Shown here in pieces: positions 17,612-25,399 of a stretch of DNA of 64,000 bases (position 1 is the first letter of the stretch; each line of letters begins with the position of its first letter). The stretch lies in NCBI GenBank assembly GCA_965659725.1, contig CBFHXG010000008.1:1-64000 (forward strand), given 5' to 3'. Below the pieces are notes generated by a model. That model saw nothing but the letters and a program-made list of their open reading frames with translations. It made no database searches and was not told the DNA's origin. The DNA comes from Phaeocystidibacter sp965659725 (GTDB lineage: Bacteria > Bacteroidota > Bacteroidia > Flavobacteriales > Schleiferiaceae). Position numbers and translations under genes: made by a program.

Positions 17612-18547
17612 ATGTCCGATAAGGAGATCGACCTACATAGTATTCGCGATTTTGAGCGCCTGGATTTCCTAGCCCGACAAGTGGTGGAGGGGTTTATTAC
17701 GGGGTTGCACCAGAGTCCGTATCACGGCTTTTCCGTTGAATTTGCGGAGCACCGACTTTACAACACGGGTGAATCTACTCGACATATTGATTGGAAGCTT
17801 TATGCGAGGACGGATAAGATGTTCGTGAAGCGATATGAGGAAGAGACCAATCTAAGGGCACAGATCATCTTGGATACGTCGGGGTCTATGTTGTTTCCGG
17901 ATCCGCAGGGGATAGGTTTTGAGAATCCCAACAAGTTGGCCTTTTCAACCTATGCTGCAGCGGCCTTAATGAACTTATTGCGACGTCAGAGGGATGCCGT
18001 GGGATTGTCTACCGTCAATCAGGATATCGAATTGCATACGGAGGCGAAGACGAACAGGGCGCACCATCACAGGCTGCTTACTGAGTTGAGTAACGTCTTG
18101 CGAAATACGGGCGAGCGAAAAACGACCCATTTGGCGCCACAGCTTCATTTGTTGGCAGAGCGACTTCACCGCAGGTCGTTGGTGGTTATATTCAGCGACT
18201 TCTTGGAGAGGGCAGAGCAGGAGGGAGATGAGCTCTTTGAAGCTTTGCAGCATTTCCGATACAACAAACACGAATTGATCCTCTTCCATGTGGAGGATGG
18301 CAGGTTGGAGCGTGACTTCTCCTTTGACAACCGTCCGCATCGCTTTATCGACTTGGAGTCGGGTGAGGAGATCAAATTGCATCCCGAGCAGGTGAAGGAG
18401 CAGTACAAGGAGACGCGAAACAAGTTGATCCATGAGATCGAGATGCGATGTGGTCAATTTAAGATCGATTGGGTGGAGGCAAATATTCGCGATGGATATG
18501 ACCAGGTATTACTCCCTTACTTATTGAAGCGCAGAAAGTTGTATTGA
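17612..18547 (+). CDS. DUF58 domain protein (vWA-like)
   Basis: A 311-residue soluble protein of the DUF58 family. The DUF58 hallmark GESTRHIDWKLYARTDKMFVKRYEEE occurs near residues 52-77, and the vWA-like metal site LDTSGSM follows near 93-99. Proteins of this type usually stand beside a MoxR AAA+ ATPase and membrane vWA proteins (the Bat cluster in Bacteroidota), but no such neighbours are visible here. It begins 40 bases after the broken permease gene, and the two may share a transcript. The biochemical role is unknown; a chaperone-like function with MoxR is the common suggestion. Confidence 0.85.
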   Translation: MSDKEIDLHSIRDFERLDFLARQVVEGFITGLHQSPYHGFSVEFAEHRLYNTGESTRHIDWKLYARTDKMFVKRYEEETNLRAQIILDTSGSMLFPDPQGIGFENPNKLAFSTYAAAALMNLLRRQRDAVGLSTVNQDIELHTEAKTNRAHHHRLLTELSNVLRNTGERKTTHLAPQLHLLAERLHRRSLVVIFSDFLERAEQEGDELFEALQHFRYNKHELILFHVEDGRLERDFSFDNRPHRFIDLESGEEIKLHPEQVKEQYKETRNKLIHEIEMRCGQFKIDWVEANIRDGYDQVLLPYLLKRRKLY

Positions 18548-18608
18548 TACGCTGCGAGGCCGCGTTATCAGTGGCTTTCAAAAAAATAATTTTTTCTTTG
18601 CTCAAGAC

Positions 18609-18638
18609 TTGACACGAAAGGAATCGGTTGTATATTTG
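18609..18638 (+). promoter_or_regulatory. Bacteroidota-type promoter of tRNA-Asp
   Basis: TTG at 18609-18611, a 19-base spacer, then TATATTTG at 18631-18638, which fits the -33 TTG / -7 TAnnTTTG consensus of Bacteroidota. It ends 41 bases before the tRNA. The tRNA-Val promoter has the same spacing. Confidence 0.75.
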
Positions 18639-18679
18639 CCACCGCGTTACAGCAATGGGGCGCATGACATAGTCATCAA

Positions 18680-18753
18680 GGTGTGGTAGTTCAGTTGGTT
18701 AGAATATCGGCCTGTCACGCCGGGGGTCGCGGGTTCGAGTCCCGTCCACACCG
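18680..18753 (+). tRNA. tRNA-Asp (GTC)
   Basis: A 74-base cloverleaf. The acceptor stem is GGTGTGG/CCACACC with discriminator G. The anticodon loop is CTGTCAC with GTC at 18714-18716, and the T-arm is GCGGGTTCGAGTCCCGT. CCA is not encoded. A hairpin terminator follows at once. Confidence 0.96.
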
Positions 18754-18754
18754 C

Positions 18755-18786
18755 AAAAAGGGAAGCAGAAATGCTTCCCTTTTTTT
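18755..18786 (+). terminator. Terminator of tRNA-Asp
   Basis: Stem AAGGGAAGCA/TGCTTCCCTT with a short loop, followed by seven or more T residues. It begins two bases after the mature tRNA. Confidence 0.88.
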
Positions 18787-18819
18787 ATTCTCTCAATCGA
18801 GTCCCAGGCCACCTCAGTT

Positions 18820-18866
18820 CACCGATGCTAATCGGGGAGCTGAGTGCCGACTGCAGCGTCGGTAAC
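18820..18866. repeat. Possible degenerate copy of the twin-hairpin repeat
   Basis: Two neighbouring hairpins: CCGAT/ATCGG around 18823-18836 inside a CTCAG/CTGAG pair, then TGCCGAC, a 6-base loop and GTCGGTA at 18845-18864. The second resembles the TGCCGAC/GTCGGCA hairpin of copies R1-R3, but the remaining consensus is missing, so the relation is tentative. Confidence 0.4.
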
Positions 18867-18936
18867 CGCAATAAAATCCTTCCAACTTTGGTTCTGAGAA
18901 TCGAGGAAATGAGAACGCATGGGCTAGCTCGGAGTC

Positions 18937-19244
18937 ATGGCCTATACGTACATTTTATATTCAGAAAAGCTAGATCGATTTTATAGAGGTTCAACGAGTA
19001 ACCTCTCCGAACGGTTGGCCCGACATAACTCTTACAGAAGCCCGTATACGAGCAAAGGAATCCCTTGGTCCTCGTGTGGAAAGATAAGAAGAGGACTATC
19101 GAAGATGCATACCAACTAGAACTCAAGCTTAAGAACCTAACAAGAGCTAGGCCTATTCAATTCATCTTGAAGCATGAAAATGGGGTGCATAGTTCTTTTG
19201 ATATGTACAGTAAGGCAGTTTGTCGCTCATCCTCGAACAAATGA
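18937..19244 (+). pseudogene. GIY-YIG endonuclease-like gene with a frameshift
   Basis: The first frame encodes YTYILYSEKLDRFYRGSTS, a canonical GIY-YIG start in which the usual YVG is YRG. It continues with NLSERLARHN and YTSKGIPW, then goes out of frame at about 19068. The frame one base back continues as VLVWKDKKRTIEDAYQLELK and LKNLTRARPIQF, the typical rest of the domain, to a TGA at 19242-19244. Restoring one G after the TGG codon gives an uninterrupted protein of about 102 residues. The family consists of small standalone proteins, often next to tRNA genes; here tRNA-Asp is 180 bases upstream. The last 18 bases overlap the convergent kinase gene. It is either a pseudogene or a sequencing indel. 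Confidence 0.75.
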
Positions 19245-20618
19245 TATTTTAAACTCTGTATTCCCTGGTTGTGATTTCACACGGATATCGGCCTTGTGCA
19301 GATCGATGATCTTCTTGACAATATCCAAACCCAAACCTGTTCCTTTGCCTTGTTCTTTTGTAGTGAAGAAAGGTTCAAATATGTGATTCACAATGTCTTC
19401 GGGTATACCTGGACCACTATCTCTTATCCATACATTGATGTAGTTATCATCCGATGCGGTGCGCACGACGAGCTTACCACCATTTTCTTCCATGGCATCC
19501 AAGGCATTGTCGAGTAGATTGGTCCAAACCTGATTCAGTTCACCCGGTAGTCCACGAACCTTGGAGAGATCATCTTGAAACTCTTCTTCCACGCTAACCT
19601 TGTTCTTTCGTGCCTTGTGCGCAAGCATGGTCAAGGTCGATCGTATCCCTTCGTTGATATCCACCTCTTGACGATCTGAGTCGCGATCCATGTAAGAGTA
19701 TTTCTTGATGCTGCCCACAAGTTCTCCAATGCGTTTAGCGGCACCTTCTATCTCTCTAACCACACGAACGATCTCCAACTGACCGTTCATCCACTCGAGA
19801 GTGGGAGTAAGGTGTTTAGTTCCGATGAGTTGGTAGAGATCCTCCATTTCTTCAACCTCGAATCCGAAGGCCACAAAGTGCTCAGCATAATCAAACCCGT
19901 TCGATTCCCCATGTGCCTCCAGCCAATCGGCCATATCTTCCTCCAATTCATTTCTCTTCATCATGCTGTGTTGCGGCATGGGACGGTCTAACTTCGACAT
20001 CAAAAGGGTCTGAATACCCTCCACCTCCTTTTCGGTCAGATCTATTTTCAGTATCTTCTTAAAACTATCGGGACCTTTCTTGAGGTTTTTGGATAATTCA
20101 CCGGCGCTGCGGACCATCGCACTGGCGGGATTGTTCAGTTCATGTGCCAATCCTGCACTCAGCTTTCCCAAGGCGGCGAGCTTTTCATTCTGAACTTGCA
20201 TGGTGGTGAAATTCCTAACACGGCTAGTCATTCGATGTACAAGCCCTCTCGTTAGTTCAAAGTGATCAGAGATCATCGTCCTAAAACAGTCCTTGTGAAG
20301 TCTAAAGACGGTTGAGGGTTTAGTGGCTTCGCCGAAGCCGACAGCACTTTTCAATCGGGAGTACGGAAGTTGACTCGTAATCTCACCTTCGTTGAATTCG
20401 GTGAAGAACTTCCTACCTCGATCGGTGATCTGGTACACTTCAAATTCACCTTCAATAACAATGTGCATGTAATCGGATGGGTCGCCCTTTTTGAATAGAA
20501 ATTCTCCAACGGCATATTCCTTCACTTCTCCGGATGTTATCATCCATTCCAACGAGTTCGCTGGGACGTCTTCGAAAGTGGGCAGAGACTGAAGGAATGG
20601 GAGTAAAGGTTTGGTCAT
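19227..20618 (-). CDS. Soluble histidine kinase with N-terminal cNMP-binding domain
   Basis: A 463-residue protein without membrane segments. Residues about 15-130 form a cyclic-nucleotide-binding (CAP effector-type) fold: AVGEFLFKKGDPSDYMHIVIEGEFEV. The DHp H-box GLAHELNNPASA places the phosphorylated His at 159, and an unusually long stretch of about 140 residues separates it from a second helical region with KRIGELVGSIKKYSYMD. The HATPase domain shows NQVWTNLLDNALDAM (N box), DSGPGIP (G1) and GKGTGLGLDIV (G2). No response regulator is encoded nearby, so the partner is unknown. The N-terminal domain suggests control by a soluble ligand such as cAMP or c-di-GMP, which is inference. It is followed by the broken GIY-YIG gene in convergent orientation. 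Confidence 0.88.
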   Translation of the reverse strand: MTKPLLPFLQSLPTFEDVPANSLEWMITSGEVKEYAVGEFLFKKGDPSDYMHIVIEGEFEVYQITDRGRKFFTEFNEGEITSQLPYSRLKSAVGFGEATKPSTVFRLHKDCFRTMISDHFELTRGLVHRMTSRVRNFTTMQVQNEKLAALGKLSAGLAHELNNPASAMVRSAGELSKNLKKGPDSFKKILKIDLTEKEVEGIQTLLMSKLDRPMPQHSMMKRNELEEDMADWLEAHGESNGFDYAEHFVAFGFEVEEMEDLYQLIGTKHLTPTLEWMNGQLEIVRVVREIEGAAKRIGELVGSIKKYSYMDRDSDRQEVDINEGIRSTLTMLAHKARKNKVSVEEEFQDDLSKVRGLPGELNQVWTNLLDNALDAMEENGGKLVVRTASDDNYINVWIRDSGPGIPEDIVNHIFEPFFTTKEQGKGTGLGLDIVKKIIDLHKADIRVKSQPGNTEFKISFVRG

Positions 20619-20661
20619 GTGTGGGAGTCTGATTGATTCTTGAATATAGGGACATTAAATG

Positions 20662-20689
20662 AAAAAAGGCGAGCCCTCAGACCCGCCTT
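20662..20689 (-). terminator. Terminator of the TonB-dependent receptor gene
   Basis: On the minus strand AAGGCGGG...CTCGCCTT forms a stem followed by six T residues. It lies 25 bases beyond the receptor stop and before the kinase start. Confidence 0.8.
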
Positions 20690-20713
20690 CTCAATTCATT
20701 TAAAATAGGATTA

Positions 20714-23074
20714 TCAGAACTCAAATATGATCCCCACACTCGGTACCGCTGTGCCGTTAGAGTTTGGCAATGTGGTCATTAGGTATTGATTCGGATTGTT
20801 TGGATCAACCACAGGGTCGCCATTGGAGTCTGTTTGCGGTGTTAAGAAAGGCTGGCCTTCTACGCTTGAACCAAGGGCATTCTGAATATCAAAATAGATA
20901 TCAATGTTGAAGCGCTCCAAGTACCACTTCTTGTCTATCCTGAAATTCAGGCGGTTGAAATTGCCCAGGCGTTCGGTATTCAATCTTGAATAGTCTGGGA
21001 TCGCTCTACCGATGTTGTTCCAGTTCTGGATATTCGCTGTGGCTTCTACATCGAATGGAGTAAATGGTGTTCCTCCAAGGAATTGATATTGGATACCAAT
21101 CTCCCAATTGTTGCCGAATTTCTTACCAGCGGTTATGGATGCCAAGAAGCGGTTATCCCAGCTTGCTGGCACGAATTCTTCATTCTTGTCTTCGAACTCC
21201 GAACGCACCAAGGTAAAGGCGGCAATACCGAACCATCCTTTGTAGAGCTTTTGCTGCCAGGTGATCTCAAGACCATAGGCCCTACCGTCATTGGTGCTCA
21301 CTGCAGGTCGGTTGCCCACTACCCCGAAATCGCCACCTAGGTTGGCCAAAGAAATACTATCCGGTAGTAGGAGTGGATATTGATCGTAATCCTTGTAGAA
21401 ACCTTCAACACTGAATTTTGCATTGAAATCAAATAGGAAGCTGGTTCCCAATACATAATGCGTGCTTCGGATGTATTCGATATCCGTATTCACCAATTCA
21501 CCATTTCCTTCGCGGAAACCAATGGTGGTGTAAGGAGGAAGTTGGTAATAGATACCCCAGTTACCATCGAGCGTCCAGTTTTCATTGATCTGGTAGCTGA
21601 GTGCAATGCGAGGTGAAAGCTGATTGAGAGGGTTGCTCATGTTAGCATTGAACGTATTCGCATCGGTGCGGAAGCCCAAGCTCACATTTAAGCGCTCATT
21701 GAAGAAACGCTTGCCGTAATTGCCGAACACCGACCACTTATAGAGTCTGATATCTGATTGGTAGTCCAACACGAAATTCGGGATTTGTTGATCGAATGTA
21801 GAAGTGTTGTACTTCGCTTCTTCGAATCCAATACCGAAAACACCCTCCCAGTCGCTGCGTTTATAGATCCTTTCAACGCGGAACTTGTTTTCTATCTCTT
21901 GACTTTCATAATCGAGGAGTTGGCGACCATCGGGGTTGTTGTTCTCGAACTTCTCGGCCGTGTTATTGAGCATGAAACGGCTGAGTACCACATTCGTATA
22001 GCTGTCATCGCCATAGTAAGTGTACTTCGCACCAATAGAGTAATTCCATTGTTCGTTGACAGGGAGGTAGTTCAAGATATAACGCTGTTCTGGCGTTTCG
22101 TTCGCATCTAAGTTCAGCGAGAATTGATCGATGGCACCTAGACCTAAGATGGTTAGCGTTTGATTCTCAGAAATCTGTGTTTTTGTCTTGAATTGAAAGT
22201 CGTTATAAGTGGGTAAGAAAGGCAATTCGAGGATGCCGAATAGAAATTGAAGGTAAGATCGACGTGCGCTAGCGAGGTATGTGGTTTTCTCAGAAAGTGG
22301 ACCTTCAACTGTCAGACCGATGTCACTTGCTCCTATTTGAAAGATACCACCGAAGCGATCTTTTCTGCCGTCCTTTAGGTTGATCTCCATGATCGAACTG
22401 AGGGCATTACCTCGTTCTGCTGGGAAGGCTGAGGTATAGAAATCCACATCACGGATGAAGTTTACGTTGATCATACCAACTGGTCCACCGCTTGAGCCTT
22501 GGGTTGCGAAGTGATTGATGGCAGGGATCTCGATACCGTCGAGATAGAATCGGTTTTCATTTGGACCACCACCACGAATGATAAGGTCGTTTCTGAAGGC
22601 CACAGAGGAGGCGACACCTGGTAGACTTTGGATAACCCTACTGATGTCTTGGTTACCGCCAGGGTTTCGCTGGATCTCATTAAGACCAAGCGTTTGAAGT
22701 GAAACGGGTGATTGTGTTTCGCGGACGAATCGATCTTGTGCTGAAACGGTTACTTCATCGATCTGTTCACTCGATGGCTCTAACCCAAAATCGAGTTGCA
22801 CTGGCCGGGATGGCGTCACGGTCACCTCATATTCCACCTTTGGTCGGTAGCCCAAGGTTTGCACCCTGATGTTGTAGAGTCCGGGTTCCAGACCTTGGAT
22901 TTTGTAGTTACCGTCGAGGTCCGTCGCAGCCTTAATGTCCGTTCCTTCTACGATGACCTCTGCTAGGGGCAGGGCTTCGTTGTTGCCGGCATCGTATACT
23001 CGGCCAGACACGACACCCTGTGCGAATGCGAGCGATGAGAGGAGCATGGCTCCAATTGAGATGTACTTTTTCAT
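20714..23074 (-). CDS. TonB-dependent outer membrane receptor with carboxypeptidase-regulatory N-domain
   Basis: A 786-residue protein. The signal peptide ends SLAFAQG. Residues 20-105 are a CarboxypepD_reg-like beta-sandwich (VSGRVYDAGNNEALPLAEV, DLDGNYKI). The plug follows at about 125-235 (GLNEIQRNPGGNQDISRVIQ, SLPGVAS, NDLIIRGGGPNENRFYLDGIEIP), then the 22-strand barrel to the C-terminal phenylalanine (GIIFEF). No SusD partner is encoded, so this is not a typical polysaccharide-utilisation pair. The cargo is not readable; siderophore, peptide or vitamin are all possible. It is transcribed divergently from a MarR-like regulator about 100 bases away, which may control it. Confidence 0.88.
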   Translation of the reverse strand: MKKYISIGAMLLSSLAFAQGVVSGRVYDAGNNEALPLAEVIVEGTDIKAATDLDGNYKIQGLEPGLYNIRVQTLGYRPKVEYEVTVTPSRPVQLDFGLEPSSEQIDEVTVSAQDRFVRETQSPVSLQTLGLNEIQRNPGGNQDISRVIQSLPGVASSVAFRNDLIIRGGGPNENRFYLDGIEIPAINHFATQGSSGGPVGMINVNFIRDVDFYTSAFPAERGNALSSIMEINLKDGRKDRFGGIFQIGASDIGLTVEGPLSEKTTYLASARRSYLQFLFGILELPFLPTYNDFQFKTKTQISENQTLTILGLGAIDQFSLNLDANETPEQRYILNYLPVNEQWNYSIGAKYTYYGDDSYTNVVLSRFMLNNTAEKFENNNPDGRQLLDYESQEIENKFRVERIYKRSDWEGVFGIGFEEAKYNTSTFDQQIPNFVLDYQSDIRLYKWSVFGNYGKRFFNERLNVSLGFRTDANTFNANMSNPLNQLSPRIALSYQINENWTLDGNWGIYYQLPPYTTIGFREGNGELVNTDIEYIRSTHYVLGTSFLFDFNAKFSVEGFYKDYDQYPLLLPDSISLANLGGDFGVVGNRPAVSTNDGRAYGLEITWQQKLYKGWFGIAAFTLVRSEFEDKNEEFVPASWDNRFLASITAGKKFGNNWEIGIQYQFLGGTPFTPFDVEATANIQNWNNIGRAIPDYSRLNTERLGNFNRLNFRIDKKWYLERFNIDIYFDIQNALGSSVEGQPFLTPQTDSNGDPVVDPNNPNQYLMTTLPNSNGTAVPSVGIIFEF

Positions 23075-23139
23075 TCCTGTTTGTTGCTTCTTCGCTTCAA
23101 AATTACTGCAAAACTAATATGTTTTCGCAACAAATTAAT

Positions 23140-23147
23140 TATATTTG
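23140..23147 (+). promoter_or_regulatory. -7 element of the MarR-like regulator promoter
   Basis: TATATTTG matches the Bacteroidota TAnnTTTG -7 element and ends 24 bases before the chosen ATG. The intergenic AT-rich stretch is shared with the divergent receptor gene. Confidence 0.55.
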
Positions 23148-23171
23148 TTTCAGAATCGTAACAACGCCTTA

Positions 23172-23834
23172 ATGGAGAATAAGTTCACGTTGTTGGAAAA
23201 ATTAATTCCCAGCATCAATGATTACATGGAGAAGGGAGGAAAGCCCGATCCGCAACGTTTTGCTCGATGGCTCACCAAGAGCACGGAGGAGTGGGAGATG
23301 CCGAAGGTAGATCCTGTAGAATCCGATCAATTCGATCCAGTTGAATTGATGAATGCGAGTGACCCCAATGGTGCCTTGAGCTTTTACATCTTCAGGTTGA
23401 GCAAATACGCCAAGTACTATTTGCGAGAGGCTTTCAAGGATTCTCCATTGAAGTCGGCCGATGACTTTGGCTATCTAGCTTCGCTCGCCTATGTAAAGAG
23501 CTGTACCAAATCGGAGTTGATACAGATGAATGTGGGTGAGACCAGCGGTGGTATGGATATCATCAAGAGGATGGAGAAACACGGGATCATTGAGACGTTT
23601 ACCGATGAAGCTGATAAGCGCGCCAAGCGTGTCCGACTCACAGAATATGGACAGGGTGTTTTCTTCTCCGTCCTGCAACCTCTCGGCAGGGTAGGTAAGA
23701 TCGTAAAGGCGCATTTGAAACCCGATGAAGTAGCTGCCTTGGTCAAGGTCCTTCACGCCCTCGACAGCTTTCACAAGAAGATCTACTCGGAATTGAAGGT
23801 GTATGATCTGGATGAGGTGGAGAAGTTTTTTTAG
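23172..23834 (+). CDS. MarR-family-like winged-helix regulator
   Basis: A 220-residue protein; the ATG at 23172 is chosen over a TTG at 23145 that lies in the promoter. The N-terminal 90 residues are helical and contain a WLTKSTEEWEMP segment. Residues about 95-190 resemble a winged-helix domain of the MarR type: SLAYVKSCTKSELIQMNVGETSGGMDIIKRMEKHGII, then a beta wing with KRAKRVRLTEYGQGVF. It would bind DNA as a dimer. Its start faces the TonB receptor across about 100 bases, so autoregulation and control of the receptor are plausible. The ligand is unknown. The family call rests on fold pattern, not on an invariant motif. Confidence 0.7.
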   Translation: MENKFTLLEKLIPSINDYMEKGGKPDPQRFARWLTKSTEEWEMPKVDPVESDQFDPVELMNASDPNGALSFYIFRLSKYAKYYLREAFKDSPLKSADDFGYLASLAYVKSCTKSELIQMNVGETSGGMDIIKRMEKHGIIETFTDEADKRAKRVRLTEYGQGVFFSVLQPLGRVGKIVKAHLKPDEVAALVKVLHALDSFHKKIYSELKVYDLDEVEKFF

Positions 23835-23835
23835 G

Positions 23836-23945
23836 CTACAGGGCAACAAGGCTACAGGGCTGACGAGGCTCCAGGGCTCGCTCGTTGAACACCCCAGATG
23901 GAAGGGATAACACGAACAACGGATAAACGGATGAACGGATAAACC
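23836..23945 (-). repeat. Dispersed intergenic repeat, partial copy R4 in inverted orientation
   Basis: Read on the minus strand this is CCGTTTATCCGTTGTTCGTG, then TTATCCCTTCC, TTCAACGAGCGAGCC and iterated GGAGCC/TAGCC units. This is the same order as the first half of R2 and R3. The twin-hairpin half is absent. Confidence 0.7.
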
Positions 23946-23986
23946 AAAAACCGCCAGCCCGTTGAATCTTCAACGAAACTGGCGAT
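23945..23986 (-). terminator. Terminator of the DUF2911 gene
   Basis: A long hairpin: CGCCAG/CTGGCG outer stem and CGTTGAA/TTCAACG inner stem around a 2-base loop, followed on the minus strand by TTTTT. It lies about 65 bases after the DUF2911 stop. Confidence 0.75.
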
Positions 23987-24050
23987 TATAAAATTTAGCT
24001 CTTGGATCACGAGCCGTAACTATTGACTAGTGACCTTCGACGAATGACTA

Positions 24051-24911
24051 TCAGTCTTCCATTTCTTCCAATCGAGCTAGGAAACCGTCGATCATCGCAC
24101 CGTAGGTAAACTCTTCACCGGCTTCTGCTGCAGTCGCTTCGCCGAGTTCTTTGGCATCTTCGGCAGCATCTTCGGCATCGTCATACTCACCATTCATCGC
24201 GAGGATCTCGGCGTGAAGGTAGTGCGAGTACCAGCTGGACTCGTCCATTTCCAATGAAGTTTGAATGTACTCCAAAGCTTGCTCTGGGTTCATATTGTTC
24301 TGCAAGTAGTAACGAGCCGCCATGAGGTAGGCACGAGCATCGGCATCATCAGCAGCAAGTGCTTCAGTGATGTTCTGCTGAGCCATTTCTGCGGTATTCA
24401 CGCGGATAGGGAAGCTTACCGCACGATCGTCCCAAGCGATCATGATATCCGCCGAATTGGAAGTAACGTTCTCCACAGAGATCAAGAAGCTCTCTTGGTG
24501 AGCATGCTCCGTAGCAGTGGCCTTGATCCTTGCAACGTCCATCGACTCTTCGTAGCCATCGGTGCCCCATAGCTCCGTATTCTTGTTGAGGATGATCGTC
24601 CACTGTGACTCACTCGGAACAGTGAATAGGCTATAAGTTCCGGCATCAACTTGCGTTTCACCGATCATCACCGGAGTGCTGAAAGTGATAGCCGTAGCTT
24701 TATTTGCACCGGTTCTCCACAGCTGGTCGTAAGGAACCAATCCTCCGAAGATCTCACGTTCTTTAACAGATGGACGAGAGTACTTCACCTCAACGTCGGT
24801 CAAGCCCACACGCTGCATAGTGCTTGCAGCTGGCGATGGTTGAGGAAGCTCTTGCGCATGAAGCCAAAAGCCCAAAACGAGAGTCAGTGCTAGAGTAAAT
24901 GTCTTTTTCAT
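24051..24911 (-). CDS. Secreted DUF2911 protein with C-terminal TPR-like region
   Basis: A 286-residue exported protein. The ATG at 24911 gives a signal peptide MKKTFTLALTLVLGFWLHAQ; a start 12 residues upstream is disfavoured. Residues 25-175 are a DUF2911 domain: VEVKYSRPSVKEREIFGGLVPY, WRTGANKATAITFS and AGTYSLFTVP. The rest has a TPR-like repeat pattern (YLMAARYYLQNNMNPEQAL, WYSHYLHAEILAMNGEYDDA) and an acidic tail. DUF2911 is common in Bacteroidota and has no known biochemical function. It is a lone transcription unit with its own terminator, between two copies of the dispersed repeat. Confidence 0.82.
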   Translation of the reverse strand: MKKTFTLALTLVLGFWLHAQELPQPSPAASTMQRVGLTDVEVKYSRPSVKEREIFGGLVPYDQLWRTGANKATAITFSTPVMIGETQVDAGTYSLFTVPSESQWTIILNKNTELWGTDGYEESMDVARIKATATEHAHQESFLISVENVTSNSADIMIAWDDRAVSFPIRVNTAEMAQQNITEALAADDADARAYLMAARYYLQNNMNPEQALEYIQTSLEMDESSWYSHYLHAEILAMNGEYDDAEDAAEDAKELGEATAAEAGEEFTYGAMIDGFLARLEEMED

Positions 24912-24964
24912 GGTGTTTGAATTCAAAATTTGAAAGTAAGTTAACAAAAGGGTAGGAAGTAGGT

Positions 24965-25162
24965 TTAAAGAGTTTGAGGGGATTCAGAAAACGTTAATAC
25001 GTTTCTGGGTTTATCCGTTGTCTGTGTGATCCCTTCCGTTTGGTTTAATCAACGAGCGAGCCTCGGAGCCTTGAAGCCCTGGAGCCTTTCCCGATATCAG
25101 CTTTAGCTGATATCGGGATGCCGACCGATAGCGTCGGCAGGAGCCCTGGAGCCCTGAAATCT
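24965..25162. repeat. Dispersed intergenic repeat, copy R3 (cleanest twin hairpin)
   Basis: In order: GAGTTTGAGGGGATT with AAAACGTT, CGTTTCTGGGTTTATCCG, TGTGATCCCTTCC, AATCAACGAGCGAGCC and iterated GGAGCC/GAAGCC units. Then a perfect 13-bp-arm palindrome at 25090-25117 (CCCGATATCAGCT, TT, its complement), one base, and a second hairpin at 25119-25139 (TGCCGAC, CGATAGC loop, GTCGGCA), followed by AGGAGCC. Copies R1 and R2 have the same order, with compensated and uncompensated changes in the first stem. Confidence 0.85.
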
Positions 25163-25291
25163 TTTGTTAAACCGCAGTAGCGTGGACGCTACAACGGAGA
25201 TCATGGGTGTAGGACTTTTGCCATGTTGCCGCTTGGCCGTCTTGCCAACCAATAAAGATGGTAGGGGGCAATGCGTACCGTTACCCTCTAC
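25163..25291. other. Intergenic remainder after repeat R3
   Basis: Between repeat R3 and the htpG terminator there is no supported gene. A short AGCGTGGACGCT palindrome lies near 25180-25192, and GGTAGGGGGCAATGC/TACCGTTACCCTCTACC near 25260-25293 is loosely self-complementary. Frames here code repeat-derived sequence only. Confidence 0.5.
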
Positions 25292-25326
25292 CAAAAAAGC
25301 CGACAGTCTAGCGACCATCGGCTTTA
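25292..25326 (-). terminator. Terminator of htpG
   Basis: On the minus strand AAAGCCGA ... TCGGCTTT forms an 8-bp stem followed by TTTTTT. It lies about 75 bases beyond the htpG stop. Confidence 0.75.
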
Positions 25327-25399
25327 GGCGGAATTCAACTAAATCTCACAGTGGAGAATCAGAGTAATAACCCTCCATCGAGATGTTTGTTCTATCCAA

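Noticed and set aside
25103..25318. Minus-strand open frame of 71 codons ending ADAIGRHPDIS
   Set aside because: It is translated repeat R3 plus the htpG terminator; the same tail appears by the same cause at the end of the antiporter. No start signal or independent family supports it.
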